In this document: positions 7,957 to 15,903 of the stretch, one piece after another
Layout: every line of letters starts with the position of its first letter
Numbering within the stretch: position 1 is the first letter of the stretch
DNA from: a virus
IMG/VR virus record: IMGVR_UViG_3300032309_000152
Span: 1 to 34,427 of that record
DNA: 34,427 nt
Strand: one strand, 5' to 3'
Notes under the pieces: model-generated
Seen by the model: only the letters and a program-made list of their open reading frames with translations
What the model was told of the DNA's origin: nothing
Databases searched by the model: none
Made by a program: the position numbers and the translations under genes

Positions 7957-8907
7957 TTAAGGTGTGATGTCAGCAATGATGCCGTGAGCAGCTTCGTTAC
8001 GAACTTCCAAGGTGTACTCAGCCAACAACTGTGTGGACTCATTGTCGCCAGTTACAGCCAACTCGTTGGTCTGGAAAGGACGCAGATAAGCAACAGCAGC
8101 CATGTCGGGGTCAAGGATGAACGCTGTCTCGTTACATGAGTTAGTAGAAGTCATAAATCTGTTGGGAACAACAGAGATAGAACCGAAGTCGCTCAGGTAA
8201 ACGTCCGCAGCCGAAATGATGGTTGTGGGTGCGTTTGCAGGGGCCATGAAACGCTGTGCAGCAATACCTGTGAAGGCAGAAACCAACTGCTTGTGAGCAG
8301 GGTTGACCATCAACACTTTAGGATTGCCACCAGAAGCGTAAACTTCACGAACAACAACTTTCAAAATGTCTTCTGTGAAAGTGCGGTTTGTGCCATCTGT
8401 ACGAGCAGTAGTGCCAGATGCACCAGCAGAACCAGAAGTACCAAAGTCGCCATTGGTAGCCAACCATGCTTGCAGACCACCCAATTTACGAGCAGTAGAA
8501 GAATTGCCGTTAGCAGCAACTTGATTGCTCAACAAGGAAGTCTCCATGTCACGCTTGATTTCAGCAGATGCTTTAGCCAACTGATAAGCCTTTTCAGACT
8601 TACGGCCAGCTTTGTCAACAGCTTGCAAAGTGCCAGAAATCTTAACTGTCTTCTGTGCAATTTGGCAACGATTGCCAACACGAGTCGTAGGAGACATAGT
8701 AGCATCAGATGCTGTGTCGCCCTCAACTGCATAGTTAGACAAGCTGGCAGCCGCCAACGAGTCAGTCTGCCACTCGTGCAAAACAGCAGTAGCTTTAGTC
8801 TTGCCAATGGAAGACATGAAAGGTGTGTCTGTAGGTGAAATCGAGTAGATAACATCTGAGAGGTCTTCACGCATACCGATTGCGGTATATGTTTGATAGG
8901 TAGCCAT
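7957..8907 (-). CDS. Major capsid protein, SU10/DUF5309 type
   Basis: This 316-residue protein has the N-terminal signature of the SU10-like (DUF5309) major capsid family: MREDLSDVIYSISPTDTPFMSSIGK, followed by HEWQTDSL and NYAVEGDTAS. An HK97-like fold is expected. Residues 118-145 form the long helix region (EKAYQLAKASAEIKRDMETSLL), and a Gly/Ser/Thr loop near 150-170 may be surface exposed. The C-terminal half has AYLRPFQTNELAVTGDNESTQLLAEYTLEVRNEAAHG, typical of the family end. It has its own ribosome binding site (GGAG, 9 bases upstream), follows the scaffold gene by 18 bases, and is closed by a terminator, as befits the most abundant virion protein. Confidence 0.92.
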   Translation of the reverse strand: MATYQTYTAIGMREDLSDVIYSISPTDTPFMSSIGKTKATAVLHEWQTDSLAAASLSNYAVEGDTASDATMSPTTRVGNRCQIAQKTVKISGTLQAVDKAGRKSEKAYQLAKASAEIKRDMETSLLSNQVAANGNSSTARKLGGLQAWLATNGDFGTSGSAGASGTTARTDGTNRTFTEDILKVVVREVYASGGNPKVLMVNPAHKQLVSAFTGIAAQRFMAPANAPTTIISAADVYLSDFGSISVVPNRFMTSTNSCNETAFILDPDMAAVAYLRPFQTNELAVTGDNESTQLLAEYTLEVRNEAAHGIIADITP

Positions 8908-8925
8908 AATTTAATACTCCAAAAT

Positions 8926-9843
8926 TTAAAAGAATCGTTCAAATGCTTTTGCTGCGTCTTGGACTTTTCCAGTTTCACGCAACCTCTGCATAACCTGTTT
9001 GTCTTGTGTAGACCTTGTAGGAGGCGCAGAAGTACCAGAACGCATCATCTTGGGAGCAGACTGGAGTTTCTTGTTTAACTCTGGCTTGCTCTTTTGAAGT
9101 TGCTCATACTTCATTGCTTTATACAATGTATGCACAGCACGACTGTCATATACGGAACTGAGTTCTTGGTCAGTCCACCCAACAGACTTCGCATAGTCAC
9201 GGATTTGTTTCCGTACCGCATCACCCTGTGGCGTAGCTAACTCAGGAATCAAACTCACTAGCTTCTCAGATTCTTGACGGAGATGGTTTTGCAGTGTGGC
9301 TTGTTGCTCGGCTTGTTGCTGTTGGGCAATGCGTTGCTGTTCTTGCCTGACTACTGCTAACTGCTTCTCACGCTGACTCTGCTCAGCTACCGCTACCGCA
9401 TAACCGATAGGGTCTGTTTCCTTTAGAACATCTAAGTCCACACCCCGATTTTGCTGCGTAAGGAAGCTATCCAACGCTTGCAACTTCTGGGCATATGCCT
9501 GTCGCTCTTGTTTAACCTGCTCTAAATGACCACGTTCAGCTTCAACAGCCTTACGTTGCTCAGCCAGAGCCTGAGACTTTTTAGTGTAGTCCGTACCTTG
9601 TTGATAACCCTTGATAAGTTCGTCTAGTTCTACTTCGACTTCCTCACCAGATGCCTTGACTTTATATCTAGGCTTTGGTTGTTCTTCTTCATACTCAACT
9701 TCATCAGTCTCTTGAAGTTCCTCTGGCTGCTCGTCAGATTGGCCTTGTTCGGCTTCCTCAGAATCACCCATTAAACTCTCAAACGCTGAAGCGGCTTGGT
9801 TTACATTTAGGTTTTCACTCCCTTGTGGGTTGGTGTTTTCCAT
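8926..9843 (-). CDS. Capsid scaffold protein
   Basis: The product is 305 residues. The N-terminal 60 residues are strongly acidic (SEEAEQGQSDEQPEELQETDEVEYEEEQ). Then come a short beta segment (PRYKVKASGEEVEVELDELIKGYQQGTDYTKKS) and a long Gln/Glu-rich coiled coil at about 90-210 (KAVEAERGHLEQVKQERQAY, QRIAQQQQAEQQATLQNHL). The C-terminus is basic (MQRLRETGKVQDAAKAFERFF), like the coat-binding tail of scaffolds. Position directly before the capsid gene confirms the role: directing procapsid assembly and then leaving the head. No protease is encoded nearby, so exit without cleavage, as in P22, is likely. Confidence 0.88.
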   Translation of the reverse strand: MENTNPQGSENLNVNQAASAFESLMGDSEEAEQGQSDEQPEELQETDEVEYEEEQPKPRYKVKASGEEVEVELDELIKGYQQGTDYTKKSQALAEQRKAVEAERGHLEQVKQERQAYAQKLQALDSFLTQQNRGVDLDVLKETDPIGYAVAVAEQSQREKQLAVVRQEQQRIAQQQQAEQQATLQNHLRQESEKLVSLIPELATPQGDAVRKQIRDYAKSVGWTDQELSSVYDSRAVHTLYKAMKYEQLQKSKPELNKKLQSAPKMMRSGTSAPPTRSTQDKQVMQRLRETGKVQDAAKAFERFF

Positions 9844-9861
9844 TTGTCATCTCAATAATCA

Positions 9862-9899
9862 CCAGAAACCTTCTGGACGGAGGGTAGCTTTTAGGCTAC
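9862..9899 (-). other. Two tandem hairpins in the gap before the scaffold gene
   Basis: On the minus strand GTAGC/GCTAC (9884-9888 with 9895-9899) overlaps the stop of the 79-residue gene. It is followed by CCAGAA/TTCTGG (9862-9867 with 9871-9876) with a 3-base loop. No T-run follows, so this is not a normal terminator. It may stabilise or mark the scaffold-capsid mRNA. Confidence 0.45.
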
Positions 9900-10135
9900 A
9901 AAATTTTCCATTTCTTATCTCTAATCACAGTTTCCGAGGCCAAGCCTTCTAGGTGTCCTGTAATCAACTCAATAGACTTGATGTGCCTGTAAGCGTCTTC
10001 ACGCCTATCAGATTCTTCTGCACTTGTGTTAATTATCACACTAATCTGCTGTTTTTTCAAGTTATCTATGACTTCTTTGAAAAAGTCATCATTTAATAGG
10101 TTTTTAGCCCATTGTGCGAGTAGGTGTTTGTCCAT
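9896..10135 (-). CDS. Small helical protein between virion genes, unknown function
   Basis: The product is 79 residues: MDKHLLAQWAKNLLNDDFFKEVIDNLKK, then a central strand (ISVIINTS), then helices (SDRREDAYRHIKSIELITGHLEGLASE). It overlaps the large upstream gene by 32 bases, implying coupled translation. Small helical proteins of this sort recur between portal and scaffold in related environmental phages. It could be a packaging or head-assembly accessory protein. No catalytic motif is visible. Confidence 0.7.
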   Translation of the reverse strand: MDKHLLAQWAKNLLNDDFFKEVIDNLKKQQISVIINTSAEESDRREDAYRHIKSIELITGHLEGLASETVIRDKKWKIL

Positions 10136-12077
10136 ACTGATTCTGTATCCCAGAAATAATGTCGTTAATACTTAGGTTTCCTGACGATGGATAGCCTTGC
10201 TTGCTACCCAATATGCTCATCAAGTCGTTGTAACTCATGTTTGATGGCTGAGAATACTGAACTGGTGCTGGAACTTGACCATAGGTAGGAGACAAGAACT
10301 TTTCCCATTGTGTACCCATAAGCAAGTTACGGCTTCCAAAGTCAACAGGCTGAAGTCTAGGTCTTGGTGCAATTACTGTTGGAGGTTGACCCTTCCAGTC
10401 TTCTGGAATAGGAATAATTGGGAATTGTGTTCCTGTGTCTGTTCCTTGTGTGGCTGCATTTAAACCAGCCAAAGTTGTACCAATACCAGCAAGACGAATC
10501 ACATCACTTGTAGTCAATTCCTCTTTTTTCTTACCTGAGTCGTCTAATAATTTAGTTGTGTCAACAACATTGTTAACAAGGTTAGTTGTATCCAAGTTTC
10601 CAGAGTTAATCAAATTGATAACTGAGCCTAAATCCAATGTATTAGCGTTATTTCCAACAACTTCAACTGTATCTAAATTTGTAGGTGTAGTTGCAACATT
10701 TGATGTAGTGGTTAAATTGCTTGTGATTGCATTGATAACATCTTGTGTATTAACTGGCTTTTCACCAACAATTTCTACAGCTCCTGTGTTAGTTGGTACA
10801 GTACCAGCAATTGTGTTAATTACATTGCCTAATGATGTTGGTGCTTGGCCTGTAACAGTAACTGTGTCTGGTGTTGATACAGCAGTAGATGTACTTGTAG
10901 CAGTAGGAGTAACAGCAGTTATAGCCCTATCAATAATTGCATCGTTATAGCCACCAGAACTCAAAGTATCTCTAATTTGAGTCGTAGATAAACCTTGGTC
11001 TGCCAACTGTTTAGCATCTTGAATAGCAAGTTGACGCTCTGTTATCCCAACATCAGCAGTAGAACCAGTAGTTAAATAGTTATTAAGAGCATTGCCGCCA
11101 TAAACCAATCCACCAGTTAATAAACCAGTTTTTAATGCTTCATCAATATCTGCGCCACCAGCTAAAGAAGAAGCACCTTTAATTAAACCAGCACCAACAG
11201 ATTGAGCTGTAGAGCCAGTTAAACCAAGTGCATTACCAAGAAGTTCAGAGCCACCACCACCCAATGCGGCAGCAGTAATAATAGGGCCTAAGTCAGACCA
11301 CATTTGCTGTCCCGAACTAAGTATCTTTTCCTGACCAACTAACTTTCCAGAAGTATCAAAATACTGAATGTAATCTTTGTTATCTGGATTAACACGACTA
11401 AACCCACTTAACTCAGGTGCAGATGTACTTATCACGCCTTGCTCTGTTTGCTCAACAGTTGCGGGCTTGTATGTTGCGTTAAATCCATCTAAATTATTTA
11501 AGACTGTACTTGTTTGTCCTGTTTCTGCATTATCAACAACAGTAGAAGTACCACCTTGTTTTGCTTCTTGCTGTATTAAATTAACTATTTGTTGCGCTGA
11601 TAGTTGATTATTTGATACGGGAGCAGCAGGTGCTTCGTAAACAGGAGGAGGCGCAGGAGTAGGAAGCACTCCAGACGGAGATACTCGTTGTTCATTTTTT
11701 CCATAGTTATTCCAATGGAAATCAGCATAAGCATCTGGTGACATACCATAGCTATTTGAAGCATATGCCGCAGCTACATCAGGATTAGCTTGGAAGTATG
11801 TATTTGTCATAACTGGTGCTTGATAAACAGGCTCGTAAACAGGCTCGTAGTAAGTTTCTACTGGTGCTTGGTAAACAGGCTGATAAACTGGCTCTGGAGG
11901 AGGAGGAGCAGTAACTGCCTCGTATCTTTGTTGAGCCTCTGCTACGCTTGTATTAGTAGCTTGTGCAACCTGCTCTGGAGTTACCTTGTAGGCGTCCATA
12001 ACAGCAGCAAGTTCTGCATCACTAATAGTTGGATTGGCTAGTAAGAAATCAACAATCTGTTGTGCGGTTACTGCCAT
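10104..12077 (-). CDS. Large repeat-rich protein between portal and scaffold (putative virion protein)
   Basis: The product is 657 residues. The N-terminal 50 residues (QQIVDFLLANPTISDAELAAVM, VTPEQVAQATN) are helical. Residues about 55-90 are a Pro/Tyr repeat (PEPVYQPVYQAP, YEPVYEPVYQAP). Next is YFQANPDVAAAY...MSPDAYADFHWNNYGKNEQR, a motif known from secreted repeat proteins. A Gly/Ala-rich hydrophobic stretch (IITAAALGGGGSELLGNALGL) follows at about 270-300. Three copies of (T/A)V(T/E)(V/I)VG(Q/E/N)..P.....VIN.I lie in the 400-510 region. The C-terminus contains PRLQPVDFGSRNLLMG. No enzyme motif is seen. It occupies a gap that P22 does not have, between portal and scaffold. An internal or ejected virion protein is my best guess. 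Confidence 0.75.
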   Translation of the reverse strand: MAVTAQQIVDFLLANPTISDAELAAVMDAYKVTPEQVAQATNTSVAEAQQRYEAVTAPPPPEPVYQPVYQAPVETYYEPVYEPVYQAPVMTNTYFQANPDVAAAYASNSYGMSPDAYADFHWNNYGKNEQRVSPSGVLPTPAPPPVYEAPAAPVSNNQLSAQQIVNLIQQEAKQGGTSTVVDNAETGQTSTVLNNLDGFNATYKPATVEQTEQGVISTSAPELSGFSRVNPDNKDYIQYFDTSGKLVGQEKILSSGQQMWSDLGPIITAAALGGGGSELLGNALGLTGSTAQSVGAGLIKGASSLAGGADIDEALKTGLLTGGLVYGGNALNNYLTTGSTADVGITERQLAIQDAKQLADQGLSTTQIRDTLSSGGYNDAIIDRAITAVTPTATSTSTAVSTPDTVTVTGQAPTSLGNVINTIAGTVPTNTGAVEIVGEKPVNTQDVINAITSNLTTTSNVATTPTNLDTVEVVGNNANTLDLGSVINLINSGNLDTTNLVNNVVDTTKLLDDSGKKKEELTTSDVIRLAGIGTTLAGLNAATQGTDTGTQFPIIPIPEDWKGQPPTVIAPRPRLQPVDFGSRNLLMGTQWEKFLSPTYGQVPAPVQYSQPSNMSYNDLMSILGSKQGYPSSGNLSINDIISGIQNQYGQTPTRTMG

Positions 12078-12079
12078 GA

Positions 12080-14212
12080 TTAACCTCTGATTTCTACGTT
12101 AGATGTGATACCTGCACCAATCTTCATTGCTTTTAACTGTGCTTCCGCTTCAAACTCTTGTTGCTTCATAGCAAAGTAAGCCTGTTGTTTCTCACGCTCT
12201 AATTGCAACTTAGCGGCTTCCTTTTCACGCAACATCTGCATCTCAAGACCAGCCTTTTGTTGAGCCATCTCCATGTCAATCTGCATCTGTTGTTGTTGCA
12301 ACTGAATGTCAGCCTGTGCTTTAGCTTGGTTAGCTTGTATCTCGGCTTGTGTTCTAGCCATCAAAGCCTGTACCTCTGGAGGCATCTGTTGCTCTTGCGG
12401 AGGAGGATTAGAGAGCATCTGGTCTTGCTCTGGCGTAATAGCCTTGTAGAACTCAGCACTATCTTTAAACCCTGCAATCTCAACCATGCGTCCCAAAGTG
12501 CCACGATACTGAGCAGGAGATACATAAGGGTTAGCAGGGCCATACTGACCAATCAACTGCTCTTGCTTAGCAAGAACCATAGACAACATAGCCATTTGCT
12601 CTTGACGATTCCCTGCGCCTAAACCTACATTGATAGCAACATCGTATTGGTTAGCCCATGTTCTAGGGTCAAACTCTACGAACTCACCACGCATACGCAC
12701 TAAACGAGGCTTGTCCTGATATTTGCACAAAAGATGCAAAATTCCCTTGAATAATGACTTTACGCCCGTTTCTGCAAAGATTCGAGCAATCAATTCAATC
12801 TTACCTGCGCCAGCTTGTTGCATAGAAGCTACTGCTGCTGCTGTGACGTTCTGCAAGATAGAAGGGTCTAAGCCTTGTGAAGCATCTGATACACCAGTAC
12901 GCTTAGATTGAACTGTATCCAGATACTGAAGCATTGGGAAAGCCTGAGCAGCCACGTTCTGAACAACTAACTGCTGGACAGCATTAGGAGACTTGGCACG
13001 AATAACACCACCCGCTGTAGATGTAAGCAAGTCGTCAAGGTTTACCTGACCCTCAACAGCCACTACCCGTGCATTGTTTGTCAGATATAAGTTATCCAAC
13101 ATTTGACGAGTAATAGTGGTCTTGATTAACTGAATGTCTGTAGTTCTGTCAGCAAGTGAGTTACCAAAGAACTTGTGTGGGATTGGGATAGGACAAATAG
13201 AGTGGAATGGAACATAGTCCACTTCCTCAATCATCTCCTTACCCTTCTCATCTTGAAGAATCTCATTAGAAGAATAAAAGACTTGAACCAATGAAGCAAT
13301 GCCCTTGCCATCTATATCAGTTTTGACATAACACTCAAAGACCTCAATCTCTTGCATTGAAGGGTCATCAGTCTGGATTTGATAAGGTTGCTCACCAGCA
13401 GAGAAACGAGCCACACGCTCTGGTGTGTATGCCAAAGCATCACCCATCTGCAAACTTTCTACCTGCTTTTTGTTAAAGCCCATAGCCATCAATGTGCTAC
13501 GAGTTAACATTTGTCTGTGGGCTACGAATGGAGAATCAGCAATGGTCTTGGCTTTCTTGCTAATCAAGAACTCCTCTGGGGGTACGTTCTCAATCGTTAC
13601 CTTGCCTGACTTCTTTTTCTTTTGTACTACTACGTTATGAGTAGCACCCATAGCAGGCATACCCATCTGGTCAACAACTGGCTGTCCCATTGGGTCAAAG
13701 ATTGGGAACTCTTGGGTATCTTGCTCGACAATCTCCATGCTCTCATCACTCATCAGCATCGCTAACTCATCATTAGACAAGTCAAAGTAACGCTCTTTTG
13801 TAATGTCTTCTTTATCTTCCCAGAAAGCCTTAACGATGCCATTCTTCTGCAAGAGAGCATCCTTAAACCAATCATGCAAAACTGCTACGCCTTCGTTATC
13901 TCGATGGAATACCCAATTGCAGTAATCAGTTGCTTGTTTAGCAGAGGCTTCATCTCTTGGGCCTTGTGGCTCAAACACTACGATTTGGTCTGAGCCTGTG
14001 AAGATACGAACTAATGAAGGAAGCGCACCATCTATTGCTTCTGCCACTTCGCCAGTAACAATTGAAGACTTACCCTCCACCTCATTACCATATGGCTGTC
14101 GGAGATACGCTTGTAGAGCCTGTTTGCGCTGCTCAACAGTTTCGCTTTCAATAAATCCAATTGCATCGTCAATCTCTGCTTGGATTATCGACATTAACTC
14201 GTTCTGTGCCAT
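12080..14212 (-). CDS. Portal protein (P22-like)
   Basis: This 710-residue protein is close to P22 gp1 (725 residues). It begins with an acidic helical clip/wing region (IIQAEIDDAIGFIESETVEQRKQALQAYLRQPYGNE) and contains GKSSIVTGEVAEAIDGALPSLVRIFTG, diagnostic in style of podovirus portals. It carries the core blocks VPPEEFLISKKAKTI, IPIPHKFFGNSLADRTTDIQLIKTTITRQMLDN and a long Gln-rich coiled coil at residues about 610-700 that may form the barrel. The dodecameric ring at one vertex passes DNA in and out. The start at 14212 has AAAGGA 5 bases upstream and overlaps the preceding small gene by 44 bases. Order TerL-portal is standard. Confidence 0.92.
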   Translation of the reverse strand: MAQNELMSIIQAEIDDAIGFIESETVEQRKQALQAYLRQPYGNEVEGKSSIVTGEVAEAIDGALPSLVRIFTGSDQIVVFEPQGPRDEASAKQATDYCNWVFHRDNEGVAVLHDWFKDALLQKNGIVKAFWEDKEDITKERYFDLSNDELAMLMSDESMEIVEQDTQEFPIFDPMGQPVVDQMGMPAMGATHNVVVQKKKKSGKVTIENVPPEEFLISKKAKTIADSPFVAHRQMLTRSTLMAMGFNKKQVESLQMGDALAYTPERVARFSAGEQPYQIQTDDPSMQEIEVFECYVKTDIDGKGIASLVQVFYSSNEILQDEKGKEMIEEVDYVPFHSICPIPIPHKFFGNSLADRTTDIQLIKTTITRQMLDNLYLTNNARVVAVEGQVNLDDLLTSTAGGVIRAKSPNAVQQLVVQNVAAQAFPMLQYLDTVQSKRTGVSDASQGLDPSILQNVTAAAVASMQQAGAGKIELIARIFAETGVKSLFKGILHLLCKYQDKPRLVRMRGEFVEFDPRTWANQYDVAINVGLGAGNRQEQMAMLSMVLAKQEQLIGQYGPANPYVSPAQYRGTLGRMVEIAGFKDSAEFYKAITPEQDQMLSNPPPQEQQMPPEVQALMARTQAEIQANQAKAQADIQLQQQQMQIDMEMAQQKAGLEMQMLREKEAAKLQLEREKQQAYFAMKQQEFEAEAQLKAMKIGAGITSNVEIRG

Positions 14213-14348
14213 GCTTGTCCTTTGGAGGGCGACCCATTCTGGGTTTGTCCGATTTTAACTCATTTACCACATTTTCGAGCATTTCGATACGTTTTTCAAG
14301 TTCTTTTACTTTAGGTGCTAAATTTACACCCTGCATTTGTACATACAT
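14169..14348 (-). CDS. 59-residue coiled-coil protein between terminase and portal
   Basis: The start is ATG 14348, which shares its A with the TerL stop (TGATG). A GTG four codons earlier is less likely. The product has a heptad helix (APKVKELEKRIEMLENVVNEL) followed by a basic Pro-rich tail (KPRMGRPPKDKHG) that contains an AT-hook-like GRPPK. It overlaps the portal start by 44 bases. The plus-strand frames over the same DNA are weaker. It may help terminase-portal docking or be a DNA-binding assembly aid; this is inference. Confidence 0.6.
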   Translation of the reverse strand: MYVQMQGVNLAPKVKELEKRIEMLENVVNELKSDKPRMGRPPKDKHGTERVNVDNPSRD

Positions 14349-15610
14349 CAGACAATCCACTTCGGTAGTTGGTTGATAGGCTTAGACCACGTTGAATGTC
14401 CTTCATCCAATCCTAGTGCTAAGTAACGGAATGAGTCCGAGCCATGTGATGACCAATCATGCAATGGACGCTCATAGAAAATCTTACGCTTCTCATCGTA
14501 ATCTCTGCGATAGTTTCTCAGGCAATTCAGACCTGTCTGCACTTTAGGTACGTTAAACCAGCACCTTGGCAATAATCGTCTTACCGCTTGGATGCCATCG
14601 TCTAGTCCCATTCTGGGAGCAATCTTGACCTCTAGTCCAGCATCCTCAAGCATCTCAAGTCGGCTCTTTCCTGTGCCTAGTTCCCTGACCCTTACGTCAT
14701 GCGGAAGGATATGCTCTGCTTTGAGATAGTCGTTGTCCCTAATCCACTTCACATAGTGGTCTAGTCCTACGCCATGATTCTCGTAATAGTCAATCAGACG
14801 CACCTCAGTGCCCACTAACTGAGCCACCCAGATAGACGTAGAGTCACCCATTCCCAAGTCCCAAGCAGTAAAAGTTCTGCTCAATTCCTCTCTTGGTATC
14901 TCCTGCATATGCTTCTTGTCTTCTAGGTCATTCAGGATAGTTCCATAGTAAGAGCCTTCTACAGCAGCGTCAAAGCTACACTCAAACTCTTGGCGGTACT
15001 TATCCTCACCCATTTCATTCTTGGCAGCCTTCAGTTCTGTGTCATCTACTACACCCGTCTCTGAGGCTTTGAACTCCAACAAACCCCATCCATCCTCAGT
15101 TTCTGCCCTGTCTCTTAGTTCTTTGAAATGGTTGTGTCCCTTTGGCGTACCAATAAATAGACACCAGCCCTTCCTGTCGGCTAGTGCAGGTCTGACAATA
15201 TCTGTCCAAATCTTAGGATTCTGGTCACCAATCTCATCTAAGATTACCCCATCAAAATACTGACCACGGAGTGTTTCTGGGTTGTCTGAGCCAAACAACT
15301 GGATGCGCCTACCCCAGAAGTCCACCCTAAGTTCTGAGATATTGCTAGTGCCACCCAAAGGCTCTGCATACTTCACAAGGTAGTCCCATGCCACTCTCTT
15401 AGCTTGTCCGTATGTAGGGGCTATGTAGGCGTATCTAGGAGCTTCCTTTTGGTTAAGGACTGCATCTTTGATTAAGTGGTTAATCGCAGAGACTGTTTTG
15501 CCCATGCGCCTATGAGCAACAACAACGCCAAAACGCTTGCTGTCCATCAAGTCATGAATAGCAAGTTGTTGTTCTCTGGGTTTGTAGGCTATCTCAATTA
15601 CTTCTGCCAT
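14348..15610 (-). CDS. terL: Terminase large subunit
   Basis: This 420-residue packaging motor has an N-terminal ATPase. The Walker A variant AHRRMGKT is at 32-39, the Walker B GVILDE at 121-126, and the coupling motif IGTPKG near 153-158. A C-terminal RNase H-like nuclease starts at TAWDLGMGD (first Asp at 251), with further acidic residues at LIDYYENHG (274) and HDWSSHGSDSF (385-392). It cuts concatemeric DNA and translocates it through the portal. The start overlaps the small subunit gene by 13 bases. The motifs are complete, with no sign of truncation. A P22-like neighbourhood suggests headful cutting, but the packaging type cannot be proven here. Confidence 0.95.
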   Translation of the reverse strand: MAEVIEIAYKPREQQLAIHDLMDSKRFGVVVAHRRMGKTVSAINHLIKDAVLNQKEAPRYAYIAPTYGQAKRVAWDYLVKYAEPLGGTSNISELRVDFWGRRIQLFGSDNPETLRGQYFDGVILDEIGDQNPKIWTDIVRPALADRKGWCLFIGTPKGHNHFKELRDRAETEDGWGLLEFKASETGVVDDTELKAAKNEMGEDKYRQEFECSFDAAVEGSYYGTILNDLEDKKHMQEIPREELSRTFTAWDLGMGDSTSIWVAQLVGTEVRLIDYYENHGVGLDHYVKWIRDNDYLKAEHILPHDVRVRELGTGKSRLEMLEDAGLEVKIAPRMGLDDGIQAVRRLLPRCWFNVPKVQTGLNCLRNYRRDYDEKRKIFYERPLHDWSSHGSDSFRYLALGLDEGHSTWSKPINQLPKWIV

Positions 15611-15864
15611 TGGACGCTTATCTGAATGTCTTTACCTTCTTCTCCAGTTACTTGGAGTGGCAAGACCTTACCGATTAGTCCCATAAAAGCCTGTGGGTGA
15701 CTCTCTGCCTTCTCTACGAGATAAGCAACGCCACCTGCGCCCTCTAGTGCCTCCAGTATCATCTCTCTAAGAACAGCATTGCCCTTGTCAAGACTTCCTT
15801 TTGGTCTTCCTGCACCTTCTCGTGCGCCACCACGATATGAAATGTTTGATTGTTTTTCAATCAT
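15598..15864 (-). CDS. Terminase small subunit (putative)
   Basis: The product is 88 residues. The N-terminal GGAREGAGRPKGSLDKGNAVLREMILEAL is the basic AT-hook-like start of many small terminase or terminase-adjacent proteins, and the rest is helical (EGAGGVAYLVEKAESHPQAFMGLIGKVLP). It ends in a short basic strand (QISVQWQK). The protein is shorter than P22 gp3 (162 residues) and would recognise viral DNA and deliver it to TerL. A strong ribosome binding site (AGAGGAG) precedes ATG 15864. Assignment rests on position directly before TerL plus the N-terminal motif. Confidence 0.78.
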   Translation of the reverse strand: MIEKQSNISYRGGAREGAGRPKGSLDKGNAVLREMILEALEGAGGVAYLVEKAESHPQAFMGLIGKVLPLQVTGEEGKDIQISVQWQK

Positions 15865-15903
15865 GTTTGACTCCTCTAGGGTTGGTCAAGATAAAGTTAG
15901 TAA

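Noticed and set aside
8293-8838. 181-residue plus-strand frame across the capsid gene
   Set aside because: Antisense shadow of a confidently recognised capsid gene; the protein is Ser/Arg/Cys-rich without any family look.
10435-10950. 171-residue hydrophobic plus-strand frame
   Set aside because: Antisense of the repeat-rich 657-residue gene; its Val/Thr runs arise from the repeats on the other strand, with no ribosome binding site.
12203-12622. 139-residue Leu-rich plus-strand frame
   Set aside because: Antisense of the Gln-rich coiled coil of the portal; Leu runs are the complement of CAG/CAA codons.
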